From: Capnocytophaga canimorsus
GTDB taxonomy: Bacteria > Bacteroidota > Bacteroidia > Flavobacteriales > Flavobacteriaceae
Assembly: GCF_002302565.1 (NCBI RefSeq)
Contig: NZ_CP022382.1
Coordinates: 877,001 to 941,000 of the forward strand
Direction: 5' to 3'
Length of the DNA: 64,000 bases
Within the stretch, counting starts at the first letter, position 1; each line of letters begins with the position of its first letter. The notes under the pieces are model-generated. The model ran no database searches and had not been told where the DNA came from. It was given only the letters and a program-made list of their open reading frames with translations. Positions 60,245-64,000 of this stretch are shown here, piece by piece. The position numbers and the translations under genes were made by a program.

Positions 60245-60727
60245 ATGAAAGCACAATTTTTACTCAATATGCTATTAACCCTCGTTTGGGTTTTCATCAC
60301 TGGCGACCTGTCCCTTGCCAACTTTATATTTGCCTTTTTGCTCTCCTTTGGCATTTTGTGGTTAGTTAGTCGTAATTCAACTCACGAACAACAAAAATAT
60401 TTCGTGATTCTGCCCAAAATCATCAACCTTATTCTTTTCTTTTTTAAAGAATTAGTAAAAGCTAACCTACAAGTGGCTTACGAGGTAATGACCCCAAAAT
60501 ACAATATGAAGCCTGGTATTATTGCCCTACCATTAGATGTGACTACTGATTTTGAAATAGCTATGCTTGCCAATTTCATTTCTCTAACCCCAGGTACATT
60601 TAGTATTGATGTTTCAACAGACCGAAAAACCCTTTACGTACACGGAATGTATGTTTCGGATAGAGAAAAATTTATACACGACATCAAACACGGATTTGAA
60701 AAACGAATTTTAGAAATTTCTAGATAA
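60245..60727 (+). CDS. mrpE: Mrp-type antiporter subunit E
   Basis: A 160-residue subunit with two or three N-terminal helices and a cytoplasmic domain. The MnhE signature is visible: ELVKANLQVAYEVMTPKYNMKPGIIALPLDVTTDFEIAMLANFISLTPGTFSIDV, split here into two blocks around the NMKPGI turn. Three bases after mrpD. Required for assembly in other species. Confidence 0.95.
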   Translation: MKAQFLLNMLLTLVWVFITGDLSLANFIFAFLLSFGILWLVSRNSTHEQQKYFVILPKIINLILFFFKELVKANLQVAYEVMTPKYNMKPGIIALPLDVTTDFEIAMLANFISLTPGTFSIDVSTDRKTLYVHGMYVSDREKFIHDIKHGFEKRILEISR

Positions 60728-60729
60728 TT

Positions 60730-61005
60730 ATGGATTTACAATATTTCTTAACCTATATCATTATGCCGATACTTGCCTTTTCGGCACTGCTCATCGTGGT
60801 TCGATTTATGAAAGGACCGCATTTGGCAGACCGAGTAGTGGCTGTTGACCTATTGTTTTCGGTAGGTACTGCCATCATCAGTATTTATAGTATCATCAGT
60901 AATCACGCACTATTCTTGGATATTGCTACCATTTTTGCATTGATCGCATTTTTAAGTACCGTTGCATTTTCTTATTATTTAGTAAAAAAGAGTAAAAATG
61001 ACTAA
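60730..61005 (+). CDS. mrpF: Mrp-type antiporter subunit F
   Basis: A 91-residue, three-helix subunit (FMKGPHLADRVVAVDLLFSVGTAI, then an LDIATIFALIAFLSTVAFSYYL helix). It begins two bases after mrpE and its last eight bases overlap the start of mrpG, so the pair is translationally coupled. Typical length. Confidence 0.95.
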   Translation: MDLQYFLTYIIMPILAFSALLIVVRFMKGPHLADRVVAVDLLFSVGTAIISIYSIISNHALFLDIATIFALIAFLSTVAFSYYLVKKSKND

Positions 61006-61381
61006 TTACACCGATTATATCACTGCAGGGCTTTCCCTGATTGGCGCGTTATTTGTTTTATTAGCCGCTGTGGGTATTTATCGTATGCCCGATACTTTCT
61101 TGCGTATTTCCGTAACCACCAAGGCAGCCACCTTAGGTGTTGGGTTAATTCTAATTGCTTTAGCTGTTTTTTTTAATGAAAATTCAGTATCTCTTCGGGT
61201 TATTGCCATTGTGCTATTCATTATGCTTACCGCTCCAGTAAGTGCGCATCTGATTGGTAGAGCTGCCTACCTAATGAAAGCTAAATTATGGGAAAAAACC
61301 TTAGAAGACGACCTAAAAGGAAAGTACGACCCCCATACCGAAGAACTCAAAAGTGAATCTGAAAAAGTAAATCAAGACTAA
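60998..61381 (+). CDS. mrpG: Mrp-type antiporter subunit G
   Basis: A 127-residue, three-helix subunit closing the operon (VLLAAVGIYRMPDTFLRISVTTKAATLGVG, LTAPVSAHLIGRAAY) with an acidic hydrophilic tail (KYDPHTEELKSESEKVN). The stop lies three bases from the stop of the convergent trmH, leaving no room for a terminator, so the transcripts may overlap. Confidence 0.95.
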   Translation: MTNYTDYITAGLSLIGALFVLLAAVGIYRMPDTFLRISVTTKAATLGVGLILIALAVFFNENSVSLRVIAIVLFIMLTAPVSAHLIGRAAYLMKAKLWEKTLEDDLKGKYDPHTEELKSESEKVNQD

Positions 61382-61383
61382 CG

Positions 61384-62043
61384 CTATTTTTTCATTTGCT
61401 CATAACACTTGAGTACATCATTGATACTCCTAACGGATTGTTTAGTCCACTCTAAGCGCAAAGTGTTAGCCTCTTGCTGGGAAAGTTGCCAAACGACCTC
61501 AGATTTACGCAATCTTTGTGTGAGTTGTTGCAAAATGATAGCCGCTGATACTGAGATGTTAAGACTTTCGGTGAAACCCACCATCGGGATTTTTAAAAAT
61601 GTATCGGCTTGTTGTAAAACCGTATCGGATAACCCCTCTCGTTCGGTTCCGAAAAAGAAAGCACTCTTAGGGACAATATCAAAATCATCAAGCAAATAAG
61701 CATCTTGATGCGGAGTAGTAGCTACGATTTGATAGCCTTTCGCTCGAAGCGTATCAATACAGCTTTGGGTATCTTCGTATCGGAAAGTATCCACCCATTT
61801 TTGGGCACCCATAGCTATTTTTTCATCCAATCGCTTTCCATACCTGCGTTCAATTAAGTGTGCTTGTTGCACTCCGAAAACCTCACAACTGCGTACTACA
61901 GCACTGGTGTTATGCATCTGAAATACATCTTCCACCGCAACTGTAAAATGGTTAGTTCGTTGGTTCAAAATTTCTTCAAAGCGAACTTTACGAGCCTCTG
62001 TAATAAAATTCTGCAAGTATTTTAGTAATTGTAAATCGGGCAT
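61384..62043 (-). CDS. trmH: TrmH-type 2'-O-ribose RNA methyltransferase
   Basis: A 219-residue SPOUT methyltransferase with the trefoil-knot motifs: NTSAVVRSCEVFGV (motif 1), FFFGTEREGLSD (motif 2) and IPMVGFTESLNISVSAAIIL (motif 3). The extra basic-loop region RRYGKRLDEKIAMGAQKWVDT matches TrmH, which methylates G18 of tRNA. The open frame runs up to 62148, but a -7 box at 62058-62065 and the family's usual start put the ATG at 62041-62043. It is convergent with mrpG. Confidence 0.92.
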   Translation of the reverse strand: MPDLQLLKYLQNFITEARKVRFEEILNQRTNHFTVAVEDVFQMHNTSAVVRSCEVFGVQQAHLIERRYGKRLDEKIAMGAQKWVDTFRYEDTQSCIDTLRAKGYQIVATTPHQDAYLLDDFDIVPKSAFFFGTEREGLSDTVLQQADTFLKIPMVGFTESLNISVSAAIILQQLTQRLRKSEVVWQLSQQEANTLRLEWTKQSVRSINDVLKCYEQMKK

Positions 62044-62057
62044 AGCATTATTTTTTG

Positions 62058-62065
62058 CAAATGTA
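62058..62065 (-). promoter_or_regulatory. -7 box for trmH
   Basis: CAAATGTA on the plus strand reads TACATTTG on the minus strand, 14 bases before the ATG at 62043. No clear -33 element. The leader would be very short. Confidence 0.6.
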
Positions 62066-62148
62066 ATTTCTATTTTGATTATATCTTCTAAAAATACTCC
62101 TCTTTTCACCGAATGTCCTAAGCAATGTAAAACTCTAACAATAAACAC

Positions 62149-62372
62149 ACTACAATTTGATTCCTAAAAAAAGAAAACCAAATCTTAAAACACAAATAAC
62201 AAACACTTATATGCCAACTCAAAAAAATTGACTCATCACGAAATATCGCTCTATTTTAGGGATATAAAGCCATAAACAAAAGTAAAAGAACTATTGCTTA
62301 CTAATTTTCAAACTTTGACTCCACTGAAATAATTTTAAGATGGGTTATTCACAAAATAAGATTAAATTTTTG
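62149..62372. other. intergenic region between trmH and fbaA
   Basis: About 220 bases up to the fbaA -7 box, within a 412-base stretch between the two genes. AT-rich, with no gene or strong structure seen. Confidence 0.55.
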
Positions 62373-62380
62373 TATCTTTG
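62373..62380 (+). promoter_or_regulatory. -7 box for fbaA
   Basis: TATCTTTG fits TAnnTTTG, 75 bases before the ATG at 62456. It overlaps the first codon of the longer open frame at 62378, ruling that start out. Confidence 0.6.
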
Positions 62381-62455
62381 TTCACTGTTAGGCAACCTAT
62401 GATTTTGTTTGCCTTATCATCTGAAAAGATAATTATAAATTCAATATTATATAAG

Positions 62456-63523
62456 ATGAAACATAACATTAAATCTGGTGTAGTTTTAGGAAAAGATGTA
62501 CAAGAAGTTTTCCGATATGCCAAAGAAAAAGGATTTGCTTTACCGGCAGTTAATGTAGTTAACTCCGATACCATCAACGCAGTTATGGAAACGGCAGCAG
62601 CAGTTAATGCTCCTGTTATTATTCAGTTTTCTAATGGAGGTGCACAATTTATGGCAGGAAAAGGACTCTCTAACGAAAACCAAAGAGCAGCCATTGCAGG
62701 AGCTGTTGCAGGAGCAAAACACGTTCACGAATTAGCTGAAGCTTATGGAGTTAGCGTAATTTTACATACCGACCACTGTGCTAAAAAATTACTCCCTTGG
62801 ATTGACGGTTTGCTAGATGCTTCAGAAAAACATTTCAAAGAAACTGGAAAGCCTTTGTTTAGCTCACATATGATTGACCTTTCAGAAGAGCCTTTACAAG
62901 AAAACATTGAAATCTGTAAGAAATACCTTGAGCGAATGAGTAAAATGGGTATGACTTTGGAAATTGAGCTCGGAATTACTGGAGGTGAGGAAGACGGAGT
63001 TGATAATTCAGACGTACACGAATCAAAACTATACACACAACCCGAAGAGGTAGCCTTCGCTTACGAAGAACTTCTAAAAGTGAGCCCTCAATTTACGATT
63101 GCTGCCGCATTTGGTAATGTACACGGAGTATATAAACCAGGAAATGTAAAACTTACTCCAAAAATCTTGAAAAACTCACAAGAGTATATCTCTCAAAAGT
63201 ACAACGTAGCTCACAATACCGTTGATTTTGTTTTCCACGGAGGTTCCGGTTCTAGTGTTGAGGAAATTCGAGAAGCTATCTCTTACGGAGTTATTAAAAT
63301 GAATATTGATACTGATTTACAATACGCATTCACCGAAGGAGTTCGGGACTATATGGCTGCTAAAACGGATTATTTGCAATCACAAATCGGAAATCCAGAA
63401 GGAGCCGATGTGCCTAATAAAAAATATTACGACCCTCGTGTTTGGCTTAGAGAAGGTGAAAAAACATTCGTAGCACGTTTGAAAAAAGCCTTTGAAGACC
63501 TTAATAATGTGAATACTTTGTGA
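62456..63523 (+). CDS. fbaA: class II fructose-bisphosphate aldolase
   Basis: A 355-residue zinc-dependent aldolase of the E. coli FbaA type. It has the ILHTDHCAKKLLPWIDGLLDA block, split here: D106 (catalytic) and H107 (zinc) in LHTDHCAKK, with a further zinc ligand in GNVHGVYKPGN and the phosphate-binding loop FHGGSGSS. It cleaves fructose 1,6-bisphosphate in glycolysis and works in reverse in gluconeogenesis. Length and ends match. It has its own -7 box and a strong terminator. Confidence 0.97.
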   Translation: MKHNIKSGVVLGKDVQEVFRYAKEKGFALPAVNVVNSDTINAVMETAAAVNAPVIIQFSNGGAQFMAGKGLSNENQRAAIAGAVAGAKHVHELAEAYGVSVILHTDHCAKKLLPWIDGLLDASEKHFKETGKPLFSSHMIDLSEEPLQENIEICKKYLERMSKMGMTLEIELGITGGEEDGVDNSDVHESKLYTQPEEVAFAYEELLKVSPQFTIAAAFGNVHGVYKPGNVKLTPKILKNSQEYISQKYNVAHNTVDFVFHGGSGSSVEEIREAISYGVIKMNIDTDLQYAFTEGVRDYMAAKTDYLQSQIGNPEGADVPNKKYYDPRVWLREGEKTFVARLKKAFEDLNNVNTL

Positions 63524-63537
63524 AATAAATCTTAAAG

Positions 63538-63587
63538 AATATTACATAAATACGCTTTAAAAAGTTGTGTTTATGTAATATTTTTTT
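63538..63587 (+). terminator. fbaA terminator
   Basis: AATATTACATAAA (63538-63550) and TTTATGTAATATT (63570-63582) form a perfect 13-bp stem with a 19-base loop, followed by a T run. Confidence 0.9.
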
Positions 63588-63594
63588 ATTTTTG
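63565..63594 (+). promoter_or_regulatory. accD promoter (TTG-N19-TATTTTTG) inside the fbaA terminator
   Basis: TTG at 63565-63567 (in the terminator loop) and TATTTTTG at 63587-63594 are 19 bases apart, an ideal match, 22 bases before the ATG at 63617. The promoter and terminator use the same DNA. Confidence 0.75.
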
Positions 63595-63616
63595 TTGTTT
63601 CAAAAATAGCAAAACT

Positions 63617-64000
63617 ATGGCTTGGTTTAAAAGAACAGCGAAAGGAATACAAACTTCTACAGAAGAGAAAAAGGATATTCCTAAAGGGTTATGGTATAAA
63701 TCACCCAGCGGTAAAATTGTTGATAATGACGAGCTTACCACCAATTATTTTGTAAGTCCAGAAGATGGTTATCACGTACGAATAGGAAGTAATGAATATT
63801 TTCAGATATTATTTGATAATAATGAATTTACCGAGCTTGATGCAAATTTGGTTTCAAAAGACCCTTTGAGTTTTGTGGACACCAAATCGTACGCCGACCG
63901 ATTGAAGGAAGCCAAAAAGAAAACAGGCTTGAAAGATGCCGTAAGAACTGCAGTAGGCAAATCAAAGGGCGAAGAATTAGTAATTGCTTGTATGGATTTT
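63617..64000 (+). CDS. accD: acetyl-CoA carboxylase carboxyltransferase beta subunit, 3' end outside window
   Basis: The first 128 codons of AccD, which with AccA moves the carboxyl group from biotin to acetyl-CoA in fatty-acid synthesis. [18 protein letters not shown] is followed by [12 protein letters not shown] and [15 protein letters not shown], then the family block [19 protein letters not shown] and [11 protein letters not shown]. In most bacteria the second and third stretches hold four zinc cysteines; here they are Ser, Gly or other residues, so the zinc ribbon has lost its metal, as I recall for other flavobacterial AccD proteins. The frame is open at the window edge. Confidence 0.95.
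   Translation, partial: MAWFKRTAKGIQTSTEEKKDIPKGLWYKSPSGKIVDNDELTTNYFVSPEDGYHVRIGSNEYFQILFDNNEFTELDANLVSKDPLSFVDTKSYADRLKEAKKKTGLKDAVRTAVGKSKGEELVIACMDF

Overview
This 64-kb window is AT-rich and gene-dense and comes from a Bacteroidota genome, most likely a member of the Flavobacteriaceae close to Capnocytophaga (genus-level call: inference, moderate confidence). The reasons are: many genes start just after a TAnnTTTG -7 box with TTG or TTTG 19-20 bases upstream, the Bacteroidota vegetative promoter; Shine-Dalgarno sites are weak; and the gene content is typical (a SprB-type giant adhesin, GH92 and GH29 glycosidases, a PNGase F relative, TonB receptors with DUF4876/DUF6850 partners, flavobacterial-type AccD). 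I saw no rRNA, tRNA, CRISPR array, intact insertion sequence or prophage.

Layout. 1-7.5 kb: the 5' 2510 codons of a giant secreted repeat adhesin, minus strand, running off the left edge. 8-15.6 kb: mixed housekeeping and envelope genes (rhomboid protease, LpxL-like acyltransferase, heme A synthase, Smr protein, a cysteine-less thioredoxin-fold protein, a frameshifted lipoprotein, an M14 peptidase, a PAS protein). 15.8-23.9 kb: an uptake-type operon (TonB receptor, two DUF4876 lipoproteins of which the second is frameshifted, a DUF6850 barrel, a di-heme peroxidase). 24-33.9 kb: RsmB-type methyltransferase, GH92 mannosidase, LigA, an exonuclease/GIY-YIG fusion, ribosomal protein L19, GH29 fucosidase.

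33.9-37.3 kb is the most unusual stretch. A consensus promoter drives a short leader with a 25-codon ORF, and four complementary segments are arranged like a transcription attenuator. Behind it lie a basic protein of unknown function, a double zinc-ribbon protein and PrfH, the release-factor relative that rescues damaged ribosomes; its usual partner RtcB is absent. Two small unknown genes follow.

37.3-43.5 kb: dnaK behind an RpoN-like promoter, a 661-residue orphan with a winged-helix-like N-terminus and two C-terminal membrane helices, then a block of long hairpins and five 42-bp tandem repeats, then a DUF6261 gene. 43.5-48.7 kb: secreted proteins, including a formylglycine-generating-enzyme-like lipoprotein that keeps both catalytic cysteines and a PNGase F-family amidase, then thiol peroxidase. 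48.8-54.7 kb (minus): acetyl-CoA hydrolase/CoA-transferase, LptF/G permease, LolA, FtsK. 55-61.4 kb: a complete mrpABCDEFG cation/proton antiporter operon with an extra GRAM-like membrane protein between B and C. 61.4-64 kb: TrmH, class II fructose-bisphosphate aldolase, and the 5' part of accD.

Themes: host-glycan and protein harvesting at the cell surface (GH92, GH29, PNGase, M14 peptidase, TonB operon), envelope biogenesis (LolA, LptF/G, LpxL-like), and ribosome repair or rescue (PrfH operon). Two single-base frameshifts, each next to a homopolymer, may be real or assembly errors. Several gene starts were moved downstream of where the open frame begins, because a promoter box or signal peptide fixes them.
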